A stretch of 64,000 nt of DNA from Asanoa hainanensis (GCF_900188485.1 NZ_FZPH01000003.1:620001-684000), one strand, 5' to 3'; shown: positions 1 through 8,272, numbered from the stretch's first letter. The notes: generated by a model not told the origin, from the sequence alone. Translations and numbers: made by a program.

Positions 1-75
1 GACGAAACCGAGCAGCCGCTGCCGGCTGGCCCGGTAGAACTCGTCGAAGTCCGCCCCGTCCACGAAGACCAACAC
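1..75 (-). CDS. SigE-family ECF sigma factor, 5' end only
   Basis: The minus strand reads into the left edge with residues DFDEFYRASRQRLLGF, the opening of region 2 in actinobacterial SigE-family extracytoplasmic-function sigma factors, which bind core RNA polymerase and redirect it to stress promoters. Only about 25 codons lie in the window. The start is uncertain: GTG at 75 or GTG at 63, with no clear ribosome site for either. It follows the M50-like gene by about 25 bp in the same direction, so the two may be cotranscribed. The family call is from a short motif, so it is moderate. Confidence 0.55.
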   Translation of the reverse strand, partial: MLVFVDGADFDEFYRASRQRLLGFV

Positions 76-100
76 GCACGAGCGGCGAAGTTGGTTGCCG

Positions 101-841
101 CTACGTGGCGATTCCCGCAGCGCGCAGGACCGGCTCGGCCAGCAGGTAGCCGCCGACCAGCAGGGCGACGAGGGCGACCGCACCGAACAGGGTGACCCAG
201 AGGAGCGCCGGCACGTGGGTGACCCGGGCGAGTTGGTCGGCGTCCGAGTCGGGCAGCCGGCCCCGGCTGCGCAACGTCTGGAGCTCGCCGACCGGGCGCA
301 CGCCGCCGATCAGCAGGAACCAGACCGCGAGGTACGCGAAGATCGCCTGCACCTGCGGCGAGCCGAACCAGGAGACCGCGAACACCACGGCACCGGTCAG
401 CACGACCGAGAAGACGCCGTACGGGTTCCGGATCAGCATCAGCATCGCCAGCAGCAACACGACCGTGACCCAGAGCAGCAGCGTGATGTGGTTGCCGCCG
501 AGCAGCAGCGCACCGCCCAGCCCGAGCAGCGACGGGGCCACGTACCCGCTGAACAGGGTGATCGCCATGCCCGGACCCGTCGGCCGCCCGGCCGACAGGG
601 TCAGCCCCGACGTGTCGGAGTGCAGGCGCACGCCGCGCAGCCGGCGCCCGGTGAGCACGGCCGCCAAGGCATGACCGCCCTCGTGGGCGATGGTGATCGC
701 GTTGCGGGCCACCCGCCACGGACCGCGCACCGCGACCACGGCCAGGGCCAGCAGGGCGGTCACCACGACCAGCCAGGAGGGTGGGTCGGGTTGGGCGCCG
801 AACAGGCGATCCCAGATGTCCGTCACCTCGTCGAGCCGCAT
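101..841 (-). CDS. M50-like membrane metallopeptidase
   Basis: A 246-residue polytopic membrane protein with an HEGGH zinc-binding motif at residues 53-57 inside the second membrane segment, as in site-2-protease-like M50 peptidases that cleave membrane-embedded substrates. Five or six further hydrophobic segments follow (roughly 95-185 and 212-240). An Asp-rich SDAD loop near residue 200 could supply the third zinc ligand, but this is not certain. I chose the ATG at 841 because the reading frame upstream runs through the preceding small gene. It lies 14 bp after that gene and about 25 bp before a sigma factor. Control of a sigma factor by intramembrane proteolysis is possible, but that link is inference. 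Confidence 0.75.
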   Translation of the reverse strand: MRLDEVTDIWDRLFGAQPDPPSWLVVVTALLALAVVAVRGPWRVARNAITIAHEGGHALAAVLTGRRLRGVRLHSDTSGLTLSAGRPTGPGMAITLFSGYVAPSLLGLGGALLLGGNHITLLLWVTVVLLLAMLMLIRNPYGVFSVVLTGAVVFAVSWFGSPQVQAIFAYLAVWFLLIGGVRPVGELQTLRSRGRLPDSDADQLARVTHVPALLWVTLFGAVALVALLVGGYLLAEPVLRAAGIAT

Positions 842-855
842 GGCCCGCGACAGTA

Positions 856-1065
856 CTACGCGTCGCGGCTCATGGGCACGGCCGTGGTGGCGGGCGTGCG
901 CCGCAGCCGCGCCGCGCAGGCGGCCAGCGCGCCGCCGGTCGCCAGGCACAGGAGGGTGATCAGCACGGTGAGTCCCGCGTTGACCACGACGAGCAAGAGG
1001 TCGCCGATCGCGACCAGCGCCCAGAGCAGATAGCTCGGAATAGAGCCGTGTCGCCGGTGAACCAT
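856..1065 (-). CDS. Small membrane protein, 69 aa, unknown function
   Basis: A 69-residue protein with two closely spaced hydrophobic segments (about residues 11-29 and 30-52) and a basic, Ala/Thr-rich tail. The ATG at 1065 has a very strong Shine-Dalgarno sequence, AAGGAGGTGACGAG, directly upstream, which fixes the start. It sits between the Ser/Thr kinase gene (62 bp upstream) and the M50-like peptidase (14 bp downstream), all on the minus strand, so it is probably part of that operon. I do not recognise the family. It could be an accessory subunit or a substrate of the peptidase; nothing in the sequence decides. Confidence 0.7.
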   Translation of the reverse strand: MVHRRHGSIPSYLLWALVAIGDLLLVVVNAGLTVLITLLCLATGGALAACAARLRRTPATTAVPMSRDA

Positions 1066-1127
1066 CTCGTCACCTCCTTCCGTCCCGCGGGTGTCATTAC
1101 CCAACGGGACCGGAGGCAATCCGGGTT

Positions 1128-3296
1128 TTACCGCCTGGCCGGCTTGAACCCTTCGATCATCACTTGGAGCATCGGCTGGCTGGCCCGCCACTGGCTGTCC
1201 GGCGTGCTGAGGTAGATCGAGTACGCCTGGTCGCGGGCCGTGACGAAGCCGCGGTTGAGCACGTGCAGCCGGGTGCCGCTGCTGGACGTGTAGGTGAACT
1301 CCCAGTCCGCCGCGGCACGCCAGTACTTGACCGTCTCGATCCGGACCCGGGCGTAGTTCCGGTAGCCGCTCTTGCGCGCCTGCTCGTTGTTGAGCCAGTC
1401 CTGCTTCGGGTCGGGCTTCGGGTTCCGGGTCTGGTCGATCAGCAGGAAGCGGTTGCCGTTGGGCTCGGTCCACCGGGCCCGGCCGCCGCCGTCGTTGCTG
1501 TAGGTCCAGCCCTCGGGCACCGGCACCTGGAACCCGCTGCCGTTGTCGCGCATGCGCCAGCCCGCCGGGAGCGTGAAGGCCGGCGGCGATGGAGGTGTCG
1601 TCGGCTGCGCCGGTGGCTTGGTGGTCGTCGCCGACGTCGGCGCGGGCTTCGTGGCCCCCTTGGTGGGGGCCGCCTGGGCCGCCGGGTTGGTGCGGGCCGT
1701 GTTCGGGTTCTTCTTGGTGTCTGAGTTGTCGCGGAGGAGGAGCAGGACGGCGGCCATCATGAGTACGACGGCCGCCAGCGCCGCGGCCACGATGGCCAGG
1801 GACCTGGTCCGCTGGTCTGTCCCACGTGGAGGGTTGCCCTGGTGGACCCGGCCCTGGGCGGGCGGTGGCGGTGGTGGCGGGACCGAGGCGCGGCCGGCCG
1901 GGGAGATCGGGCGGGCGACCGGGCCGCCGGGCGAGACCGGACGCGCCGCGGGCGAGACGGGGCGGGCCGCGGGTGAGACCGGGCGGGCTGCGGGCGAGAC
2001 CGGGCGGGCGGCCGGCGAGGTCGGGCGGGCTGTCGGGCCACCAGGCACGACCACCGGGCGGGTTTCGTCCGCCGGTGGTGTTGGCGGCGCGGCGGGTGAG
2101 GTCGGTGTCGGGGCCGCCGGGGACGTCGGGGTGACGGCCGGAGCCGCAGCCGCCGATGAGGCCGGTGCCGCCGCCGGGCTGGTCGGTGCGGCGGTGGGGC
2201 CGGCTGGTGAGATCGGCCAGACGCCCGCGCCGGGCGGGTTGTGCGGGGTGCGCTGGCGTGGCGCCGGGTGCGGGGGCGCGCTTTGCGGAGCGGCTGTGAT
2301 CGCGTTTTGGGGGGTCGCGTTCTGGTGCGCGGCCGGGCTCAGCGGAGCTGCCGGGCTTTGCGGAGTCGGCGCGGCCGGCGAGGAGGGTGCGGCCGGGAGG
2401 GGCGGGAAGCCCTGGCGGTCGCGGAGCGCGGTGGGCCGGCGTACCCCGTCGAGAAGCGGGCGACGCGCGACGGTCTTGCGGCCGGACGCGCGGCGCAATA
2501 GTCGGTCGGCCTCGTCCGGGTCGATCCGGTCGGCGGGCTCCTTGCGCAGCAGTCCACTGAGGACGGGCCGGAGCGCACCGGCCCGGCGGGCCGGAGCGGG
2601 CGGCTCGGTGGCGAGGGCGGCCAGCGTGGCCAGGGCGGAGGGCCGGGCGAACGGCGACTGCCCTTCGACCGCGGCGTAGAGCGTGGCGCCGAACGACCAC
2701 ATGTCGGTCCGCGGCCCGGAGGTGCCGTCGCGGGCCCGCTCGGGCGCGATGTAGGCGGGCGAGCCCAACACCAGCCCGGTGCGGGTGACGTTGGGGTCAC
2801 CGGGGATCGTGGCCAACCCCCAGTCGGTGAGCACGACGCGCCCGTCTTCGGCCAGCAACACGTTGGCGGGCTTGACGTCGCGGTGCACGACCCCGGCGCG
2901 GTGCGCGGTGCGGAGGGCGGCCAGCATGCCGAGCCCGATCTCCGCGACCCGGACCACGGGAAGCGGCCCGTCGTTGGCGATCACGTCCTGGAGCGAGCGG
3001 GACGCCACGTATTCCATGACGATCCACGGATCACCGTCGGTGCGGAGAACGTCGAAGATGCGTACCACGTTGATGTGGTTGAGCCGGGCGATCGCGCGGG
3101 CCTCGCGCAACGACCGCTCGCGCATCTCCCGACGCTCGTCGTCGGTGAGCCCCGGGGGCGGGACGAGTTCCTTGATCGCCACTTCGCGGTGCAACACCTC
3201 GTCGAGGGCCCGCCAAACTCGGCCCATGCCGCCTTGACCGAGCGGTTCGAGGAGCCGATACCGGTCGGCAATGAGCTGCGGCTGAGTCATCGACAT
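1128..3296 (-). CDS. Membrane-anchored Ser/Thr protein kinase with extracellular domain
   Basis: A Hanks-type kinase of about 722 residues. The N-terminal kinase domain (about 10-265) shows the glycine loop LGQGGMGRVW, the AIK lysine, HRDVKPAN in the catalytic loop and SPAYIAPE in the activation segment. The magnesium motif is DWG rather than the usual DFG. A long Pro/Ala/Ser linker follows, with a tandem 7-residue ARPVSPA repeat, then one membrane span (about 505-525) and an extracellular domain of about 150 residues rich in W and Y. There are no PASTA repeats. GTG at 3299, ATG at 3296 and ATG at 3290 are in frame; a -10 box 8 nt before 3296 favours that start on a leaderless message. The extracellular tail resembles that of the kinase at 33.2 kb. 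Confidence 0.9.
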   Translation of the reverse strand: MSMTQPQLIADRYRLLEPLGQGGMGRVWRALDEVLHREVAIKELVPPPGLTDDERREMRERSLREARAIARLNHINVVRIFDVLRTDGDPWIVMEYVASRSLQDVIANDGPLPVVRVAEIGLGMLAALRTAHRAGVVHRDVKPANVLLAEDGRVVLTDWGLATIPGDPNVTRTGLVLGSPAYIAPERARDGTSGPRTDMWSFGATLYAAVEGQSPFARPSALATLAALATEPPAPARRAGALRPVLSGLLRKEPADRIDPDEADRLLRRASGRKTVARRPLLDGVRRPTALRDRQGFPPLPAAPSSPAAPTPQSPAAPLSPAAHQNATPQNAITAAPQSAPPHPAPRQRTPHNPPGAGVWPISPAGPTAAPTSPAAAPASSAAAAPAVTPTSPAAPTPTSPAAPPTPPADETRPVVVPGGPTARPTSPAARPVSPAARPVSPAARPVSPAARPVSPGGPVARPISPAGRASVPPPPPPPAQGRVHQGNPPRGTDQRTRSLAIVAAALAAVVLMMAAVLLLLRDNSDTKKNPNTARTNPAAQAAPTKGATKPAPTSATTTKPPAQPTTPPSPPAFTLPAGWRMRDNGSGFQVPVPEGWTYSNDGGGRARWTEPNGNRFLLIDQTRNPKPDPKQDWLNNEQARKSGYRNYARVRIETVKYWRAAADWEFTYTSSSGTRLHVLNRGFVTARDQAYSIYLSTPDSQWRASQPMLQVMIEGFKPARR
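1927..2031. repeat. 21-bp in-frame tandem repeat in kinase linker
   Basis: Five consecutive 21-bp units encode the 7-residue repeat ARPVSPA in the Pro-rich linker of the kinase. Units differ at only a few bases, so copy number probably varies between strains by slippage. It would change only the length of the cytoplasmic tether. Confidence 0.8.
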
Positions 3297-3304
3297 CACC
3301 CAAA

Positions 3305-3310
3305 ACCGTA
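3305..3310 (-). promoter_or_regulatory. -10 box of the kinase gene, leaderless
   Basis: TACGGT lies 8 nt before ATG 3296 (5 nt before GTG 3299) with no Shine-Dalgarno between. This is the layout of a leaderless actinobacterial transcript. Confidence 0.4.
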
Positions 3311-3367
3311 CCTGTGCCCCCTGACAGCCACACGGGCGGCAGTTACTCGTGTGACGTACACCGGCCG

Positions 3368-3373
3368 TACGCT
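3368..3373 (+). promoter_or_regulatory. -10 box of accE
   Basis: TACGCT ends 6 nt before the accE ATG at 3380. The GGTGGG between could also act as a weak ribosome site. Confidence 0.35.
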
Positions 3374-3379
3374 GGTGGG

Positions 3380-3583
3380 ATGTCGGAGGAACCCCTGTTC
3401 AAGGTCACCCGCGGAGTGCCAACCGCCGAGCAGCTGGCGGCCCTGGTAGGCGCGCTGTCGGTCCGCCTCCGTCCGGCGCCCGGCGGGGCTTCGCCCGTTT
3501 CATCACTTTGGACGAGATCGGCCCGCCCCGGTGCGGTGCCTCCCGGTCCCGGCGCCTGGCGAGCCTCAGGCCTGCCGCGCTAA
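3380..3583 (+). CDS. accE: Acyl-CoA carboxylase epsilon subunit
   Basis: A 67-residue protein with both conserved ends of the actinobacterial epsilon subunit: an N-terminal FKVTRGVPTAEQLAALVGAL and a C-terminal PGPGAWRASGLPR. Epsilon stabilises the alpha6-beta6 acetyl/propionyl-CoA carboxylase, which makes malonyl- or methylmalonyl-CoA for fatty acid and polyketide synthesis. In most actinomycetes it follows the beta subunit gene (accD/pccB). Here no beta gene lies upstream; a divergently transcribed kinase does. The alpha subunit is 7 kb downstream. The start is the first ATG after a -10-like TACGCT. The gene looks intact. Confidence 0.8.
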   Translation: MSEEPLFKVTRGVPTAEQLAALVGALSVRLRPAPGGASPVSSLWTRSARPGAVPPGPGAWRASGLPR

Positions 3584-3597
3584 ATCGCACAATCAGG

Positions 3598-3617
3598 GCT
3601 GCGCCCTCGAGCGCAGC
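3598..3617 (+). terminator. Small hairpin after accE
   Basis: A perfect 6-bp stem (GCTGCG/CGCAGC, 8-nt loop) begins 14 nt after the accE stop, without a T-run. It may end accE transcription or mark the upstream edge of the inserted cassette. A -10-like TAGCCT at 3623-3628 could serve the type VII genes downstream. Confidence 0.3.
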
Positions 3618-3670
3618 AGCGCTAGCCTCACGGTCAGCAACCACTCGGTGACCACGAGGAGGGATGGCGC

Positions 3671-4093
3671 GTGGCTCTGTCCAACGAGGACCTCCCACCG
3701 GCCTGGCTCCGCGACTACGCAACGATCGAAGCGGACATAGGCCGAATGGAAGAGTTCGCCGCCAAGCTGGACGCGGAAGTCCGCGACAACTTCGCGCCAC
3801 ACGTCGCCCGCATTTATGACGACATGTCCGTCGACCTGCCTAACGCCCATGACGACTTCCCGGAGCTCGGGTCATTCCTTGACGCACACCGGGCGTCGGC
3901 GCTGGACACCGCCGACTTGATCTACTTCTATCGCGAAGCCACGGGCGCGTTCGCGACCGCAGCGGGCACGGTCAGCGCCCAGTACCGAAACGCGGACGCA
4001 TTCGCGACCGCACGGGTGAGTGACGTCAACAAGGCCCTGAACGCGACGTCTGCCGCCATGCCCGTGCCTGGGTGGAACGCACCAGATGCATGA
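3671..4093 (+). CDS. Helical type VII secretion-associated protein (ESX/WXG-like)
   Basis: A 140-residue, mostly helical, acidic protein without signal peptide or membrane segment. It has the size and helix-rich make-up of WXG100/Esp-type substrates or partners of the type VII secretion system, but no clear WxG turn (the closest are PAWLRDY near the start and PGWN near the end). The GTG start at 3671 is set by GAGGAGGG 8 nt upstream. Its stop overlaps the next gene by 8 nt (ATGCATGA), indicating translational coupling. Assignment rests mainly on context with the mycosin two genes on. Its base composition is less GC-rich than flanking genes. Confidence 0.55.
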   Translation: MALSNEDLPPAWLRDYATIEADIGRMEEFAAKLDAEVRDNFAPHVARIYDDMSVDLPNAHDDFPELGSFLDAHRASALDTADLIYFYREATGAFATAAGTVSAQYRNADAFATARVSDVNKALNATSAAMPVPGWNAPDA

Positions 4094-5309
4094 CAACGAC
4101 GGACTCCCCCAGCGCGAGTCAACAACGAACTGGCAGGCACACGACACTCCGTCGATGTGGCGAATGATCGAGTCACAACAGACGGACGCCCAGTGGCGAC
4201 ACGTGTCCGGCCTCCGCAGAATGGCGGAACTGACCGCCACACACCTCGGCCGCCTCCAGCGCTACCGCGACGGTCTCGCGGAGGCTTGGCCACCAGAGCG
4301 GAGCAAGGCCTCGCAGGCCTTCATCTCCCGCCTGGACTACTTGATCGAGCACGTCCGCAGCACCCACGAGGTAGCCGCGGCCAACTACACCACCGTCTCC
4401 ACCGCCACGGCGGCCGTAGAAGCCACCCGCAGCGACATGGCAAAACTGCACGCCGAGTACCTGGCAAAACTGAAAGCTGTTAGGACCTACGAAGCTCTGG
4501 TACAAGCCGAACAAACCAGCCAACTACCTGGCACCACCATTGGCCCTCCGCCAACGACACAACTCGATCTTGAAGCCGTTAACGCGCGCGCCCGATCCGT
4601 TATGTCCGGCCTGAGCACGACGCTAGTTCTCGCCCACGTTCAACTGCGACGGCCTACTCCTTACCAGCATCGAGCGGTTATCGAGGGCGGGCCCCCAATT
4701 CCGGTGATCATCACGCGGACGGCCTCGACCGGGGTTCAGGCGGTACAGGCTGTGCGCACGCCCGACACGGGAGCAACAAATGTCAGGCGGCCCGAAGGGG
4801 ACGCAATGAACCACGGGCCGACGCCGAGAGACCTCATACCATCAAACCCACACCCGGCAAGCGAGGCAAACGGGTCTCGCGGTGCGGTGATCGCCGGGAG
4901 TGGACCCGCTACCAGAGCAAGCCGTCCTGAGACTGGGCAACGAAAGGATTACCTCCGAGCAGCAGGCGCAACGCCGACCTCCGCCTTGAACGCCAACCCT
5001 GGGTCCACCGTGCCAAGGCCGGAGCGTTCTGTGGCGGGGAGTGGTCTCATAGCACCATCAGGTGCCGGCGCACGGGACCCGGAGCGGGTCAACCCCGTAG
5101 GGGGAGTAATTGGAACTCCTCAATCAGGAAGCCACCTCGCTAGTCATCCGGGAACAGGCCAAGGCCCTTCGTCACAGTCGACCCGTTCTAATACACGCAA
5201 GGACCTAGGCGAGCCTTGGCAGATCAACGAGGGCGGTCCGGCAGTGGTCATGCCACCGGCGGTGGCAGCCGGGTTCGATCCTGGACCCGCCATAGGGATC
5301 GACAAGTGA
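4086..5309 (+). CDS. Putative type VII secretion substrate with disordered tail
   Basis: A 407-residue protein. Residues about 20-185 are helical with a W-P-P element (LAEAWPPERSKASQAFISRLD) like the helix-turn-helix of PPE/EspA-like type VII substrates. Residues about 190-407 are Pro/Gly/Ser-rich and probably disordered. There is no signal peptide. It overlaps the upstream gene by 8 nt and the mycosin gene by 4 nt (GTGA), so the three are one operon. Codon use is noticeably less GC-biased than neighbours around 4430-4700 (AAA, GTT and AAT codons are common). The exact family is not recognised; cell-surface or secreted fate is inferred from the partner mycosin. Confidence 0.6.
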   Translation: MHDNDGLPQRESTTNWQAHDTPSMWRMIESQQTDAQWRHVSGLRRMAELTATHLGRLQRYRDGLAEAWPPERSKASQAFISRLDYLIEHVRSTHEVAAANYTTVSTATAAVEATRSDMAKLHAEYLAKLKAVRTYEALVQAEQTSQLPGTTIGPPPTTQLDLEAVNARARSVMSGLSTTLVLAHVQLRRPTPYQHRAVIEGGPPIPVIITRTASTGVQAVQAVRTPDTGATNVRRPEGDAMNHGPTPRDLIPSNPHPASEANGSRGAVIAGSGPATRASRPETGQRKDYLRAAGATPTSALNANPGSTVPRPERSVAGSGLIAPSGAGARDPERVNPVGGVIGTPQSGSHLASHPGTGQGPSSQSTRSNTRKDLGEPWQINEGGPAVVMPPAVAAGFDPGPAIGIDK

Positions 5310-6412
5310 AGATCAGGTTGTTCGCCGTTGCCGCGGCCGCCGTGGTCTGCGGCGCTGTTGCAGCACCCGTCCCGGCCGTTGCCGACGAAATTCGTGACCG
5401 GCAGTGGCACCTCAACTTCCTACAAGTTAGGCGCGCTCACGCGATCAGCGATGGCACCGGCACAACCGTCGCGGTGATTGACACCGGTGTAGAGCCTCAT
5501 CCGGACCTCTCGAGCAACCTTCTGGTGGGCAAAGCGTTCGGCGTCGCTGCATCCGGCGATGGCAGGCGAGACGAGGTTGGCCACGGGACCGGAATGGCCG
5601 GGATAATTTCGGCACATGGGCACGGCTCAGACGACGGCGCACTTGGCGTCGCTCCGGGGGCCCACATCTTGCCGATCATCGACAGCCCTGATGGCGCCCA
5701 AGGCGGAGCTCGCTTCACAGCTCAGGCCATCGATTGGGCAGTCGCCCAGGGCGCCGACGTAATAAACGTCTCTTCGCATGGCGGTCCTTCGGCTGAGTTG
5801 CGAATTGCCATCGCTGCCGCAATCGCGAGTGATGTCGTCGTGGTCGCCGGCGTCGGAAATCGCCCCGGCCAGAACTCAATTGGCTTTCCCGCCTTCTACC
5901 CAGGAGTGGTGGCAGTCGGCGCCACCGATCGCAGCGGCAGACTTGCTTCATTGTCTGTCACGGGCGAAGGCGTGACCCTCACTGCTCCTGGGGTGGACAT
6001 CATGACGACTCGTCCGGGAGGACGTTACAGCGCAGGCAGCGGAACATCTGACTCAACGGCGATCGTTTCTGGTGCTGCAGCCTTGGTCCGAAGTCGTTTC
6101 CCCGATCTGTCTGCGGCGGAAGTCATTCGTCGCCTGACCCTCACAGCTACAGACGCGGGCGCGCCTGGGCGGGATGAGGAGTATGGCTTTGGGGTGATCA
6201 ACATCGTGGCTGCGCTTACCGCTGACATTCCTCCACTGTCGCCCTCCACAGCGGCCGCCACGCCGAGCGCTACCGACATCGCCGCACCGCCTGGCGGGGG
6301 TGGGGGTGCTGCCGGGGTTGTGGCTTTGGTTGTGGGTGGGGGGCTTATCGGGGGCTTCGTACTCATCGTGCTTGCCCGTCGGCATCGCGCGAGAAGGCGA
6401 CCGGTACCGTAG
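5306..6412 (+). CDS. mycP: Mycosin-type subtilisin-like serine protease (type VII secretion)
   Basis: A 368-residue S8 peptidase. It has a signal peptide (about 1-27), the catalytic triad Asp59 (AVIDTGVEPHPD), His93 (VGHGTGMAG) and Ser248 (GTSDS), an oxyanion Asn near 185 (GVGN), a Pro/Ala linker, then a C-terminal membrane anchor (about 335-358) followed by a basic tail. This is the full architecture of mycosins, the membrane proteases that are structural parts of type VII secretion machines. The GTG at 5306 overlaps the upstream stop. A longer frame begins at 5216, but it would bury the signal peptide. No EccB, C, D or E genes are nearby, so the secretion machine must be encoded elsewhere. 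Confidence 0.88.
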   Translation: MKIRLFAVAAAAVVCGAVAAPVPAVADEIRDRQWHLNFLQVRRAHAISDGTGTTVAVIDTGVEPHPDLSSNLLVGKAFGVAASGDGRRDEVGHGTGMAGIISAHGHGSDDGALGVAPGAHILPIIDSPDGAQGGARFTAQAIDWAVAQGADVINVSSHGGPSAELRIAIAAAIASDVVVVAGVGNRPGQNSIGFPAFYPGVVAVGATDRSGRLASLSVTGEGVTLTAPGVDIMTTRPGGRYSAGSGTSDSTAIVSGAAALVRSRFPDLSAAEVIRRLTLTATDAGAPGRDEEYGFGVINIVAALTADIPPLSPSTAAATPSATDIAAPPGGGGGAAGVVALVVGGGLIGGFVLIVLARRHRARRRPVP

Positions 6413-6418
6413 CTCCCC

Positions 6419-7051
6419 GTGCGTACGGCTGGATCTACAACCTTGGTGTTGGCGTCTGCGAGCCCCGCCCGGCGGGCGTTGCTCAACTCGGCTGGGATCG
6501 ACGTGGAAGTGGTGGTCAGCGGGGTCGACGAAAGCGCCGTTCAGGAGCCCACGGCTCAAGAGCTCTGTCAGACCCTCGCAAGACTGAAGGCGACCGAAGT
6601 CGCTCGGCGACTCGGAACCGAGGGCATCGTGGTCAGTCCCGGCGGACGGCTTCTGGTGCTCGGGTGCGACTCCGTGCTCGAGTTCGACGGGCAGGTGCTC
6701 GGTAAGCCGGCCGATGCCGACGACGCGGTGCAGCGGTGGCGGAACATGCGCGGGCGGACCGGGGTCCTGCACACCGGTCACTACCTGATCGATCTCGCCG
6801 GCGTGACCGTCGGCGCTGTCGGGTCGACCACCGTCGAGTTCGCTGAGCTCACTGACGAGGAGATCGCCGCTTACGTTGGGACCGGTGAGCCCTTGCACGT
6901 CGCCGGGGCGTTCACCATCGACGGGCTTGGTGGGCCGTTTGTCGAGCGGATCGAGGGTGACCACGGGAACGTGGTCGGGTTGAGCCTGCCGCTGCTACGC
7001 CACCTGCTCGACGATCTCGGTGTGCGGCTCACCGATCTTTGGAAGAGCTAG
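6419..7051 (+). CDS. maf: Maf family nucleoside triphosphate pyrophosphatase
   Basis: A 210-residue Maf/Ham1-fold protein. Maf enzymes hydrolyse non-canonical or modified nucleoside triphosphates (dTTP, UTP, m5UTP) to monophosphates and affect septum formation. The N-terminal LASASPARRALL motif, the CDSVLE acidic motif near residue 80, GKP, and the late IDGLGGPFVERIEGDHGNVVGL signature are all present. The GTG start at 6419 follows the mycosin stop by 6 nt, with a possible -10 TACCGT overlapping that stop. In related genomes maf lies right after accE, so the type VII cassette looks inserted between them. The 3' end overlaps the convergent MFS gene by 57 bp. Confidence 0.9.
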   Translation: MRTAGSTTLVLASASPARRALLNSAGIDVEVVVSGVDESAVQEPTAQELCQTLARLKATEVARRLGTEGIVVSPGGRLLVLGCDSVLEFDGQVLGKPADADDAVQRWRNMRGRTGVLHTGHYLIDLAGVTVGAVGSTTVEFAELTDEEIAAYVGTGEPLHVAGAFTIDGLGGPFVERIEGDHGNVVGLSLPLLRHLLDDLGVRLTDLWKS

Positions 7052-8197
7052 CGACCGCGCCAGCCAGACCGTCAGGCCTACCGCGGCCGCGATGAAGGCC
7101 GGCAGCACCAGGAACGCCTCGTGGGTTCCTGATCTGTCGGCCAGCGCGCCCAGAAGCACGGGGGCCACGCCGAAGCCCAGCGCTACCGGGTAGCTGGTCA
7201 GGCCCGCCGCTCGGTCTGCCTGGCCCGGGGCGGCGGCCAGGGCCAGGGAGATCACCAGCGGGTACTGGACGGCTATCCCAAGGCCCACCACGAACAGGCC
7301 CCCAACCGCCAGCCAGGGCACGGTGCCCACCCAGAACAGGGCGAAGCCCGCCAGCGTCACGCCCAGCGACAGCAGCAGCAGGCGGATCGTCGGCACGTGC
7401 AGCGCTACCCGGCCCGCGGCCAGGCGGCCCACGAACATGCCGGCCAGCACCGCCGCGAAGCCCGCCGCGGCCGGGCCCGAGGACATGCCGGCGTGGGTGC
7501 GCAGCACGTCGACCGCCCACAGCGAGAAGCAGACCTCGATCGACGAGGTGGCGGCGAGCAGGACGAGGGTGATCCAGTACGGCCTGGGTAGGCGGCGGTC
7601 CGAGGCGACAACCGCAAACGCCTGCGCAGAGCGCACGGGGACGGGTACCCGCCAGAGCGACGTCAGCAGCAGGACGCCCAGGATAAGCAGCACCACCAGC
7701 GACAGGGCCGGTCGCCAGCCAAGGCCCGCCGCGACGAACGCTCCCACCACCAGCGGTGACACGACACCGGTGAAGGCAGCGGCCGCGTTCGCCTCGCTCA
7801 GGGCCGCCGGGGCGGCGGCGCCCTGGTGGTCGGAGAGGGCGGCGTTGACGCCGTTGACGATGAACGAGCCGAAGATCGAGGCCAGTACGGCCGCCCCGAC
7901 CGTCAACGGCAGCGGGCGGGCCACCCACAGGACGCCGATCACCAGCGCCACGCCCACCAGGCCCGTCCAGATGGTGGCGCCGCGGCCGATCCGGCGGGAC
8001 AGCGGCGAGAAGACGAAGCCCGCGATCAGCACGCCGACCGCGAGGCCCGTGCCGTGCAAACTGGCCAGCGCCGCGCTGACCCCCTGCTCGTCGCGGAGCA
8101 GCGGCACGACCGGGCCGAAGCCGTAGAGAAAGAAGCCCCAGACACCCAGCTGCGCATAGAGCAGGAGGGTCAGGCGGTCGTGGACGAGACGCGGCAC
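6995..8197 (-). CDS. MFS transporter
   Basis: A 400-residue major facilitator superfamily protein with about 12 membrane segments. It has the loop 2-3 motif GFVFSPLSRRIGRGATIW and an internal duplication typical of the fold. Substrate is not predictable; the overall pattern is closest to small efflux-type MFS proteins of the YfcJ/arabinose-exporter kind. The start at 8197 is followed by MPRLVHDRLT. It converges on maf, with a 57-bp overlap of coding ends, and is separated from the ABC genes by about 110 bp holding a strong hairpin. Confidence 0.85.
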   Translation of the reverse strand: MPRLVHDRLTLLLYAQLGVWGFFLYGFGPVVPLLRDEQGVSAALASLHGTGLAVGVLIAGFVFSPLSRRIGRGATIWTGLVGVALVIGVLWVARPLPLTVGAAVLASIFGSFIVNGVNAALSDHQGAAAPAALSEANAAAAFTGVVSPLVVGAFVAAGLGWRPALSLVVLLILGVLLLTSLWRVPVPVRSAQAFAVVASDRRLPRPYWITLVLLAATSSIEVCFSLWAVDVLRTHAGMSSGPAAAGFAAVLAGMFVGRLAAGRVALHVPTIRLLLLSLGVTLAGFALFWVGTVPWLAVGGLFVVGLGIAVQYPLVISLALAAAPGQADRAAGLTSYPVALGFGVAPVLLGALADRSGTHEAFLVLPAFIAAAVGLTVWLARSLALPKIGEPHTEIVEQVA

Positions 8198-8272
8198 GAC
8201 CTCACGTTAGCTGGAGAACGCGCTCTCACAGATCGCCGGAAATCGGGGTGGCCTACATCTCAACCAACCGGC

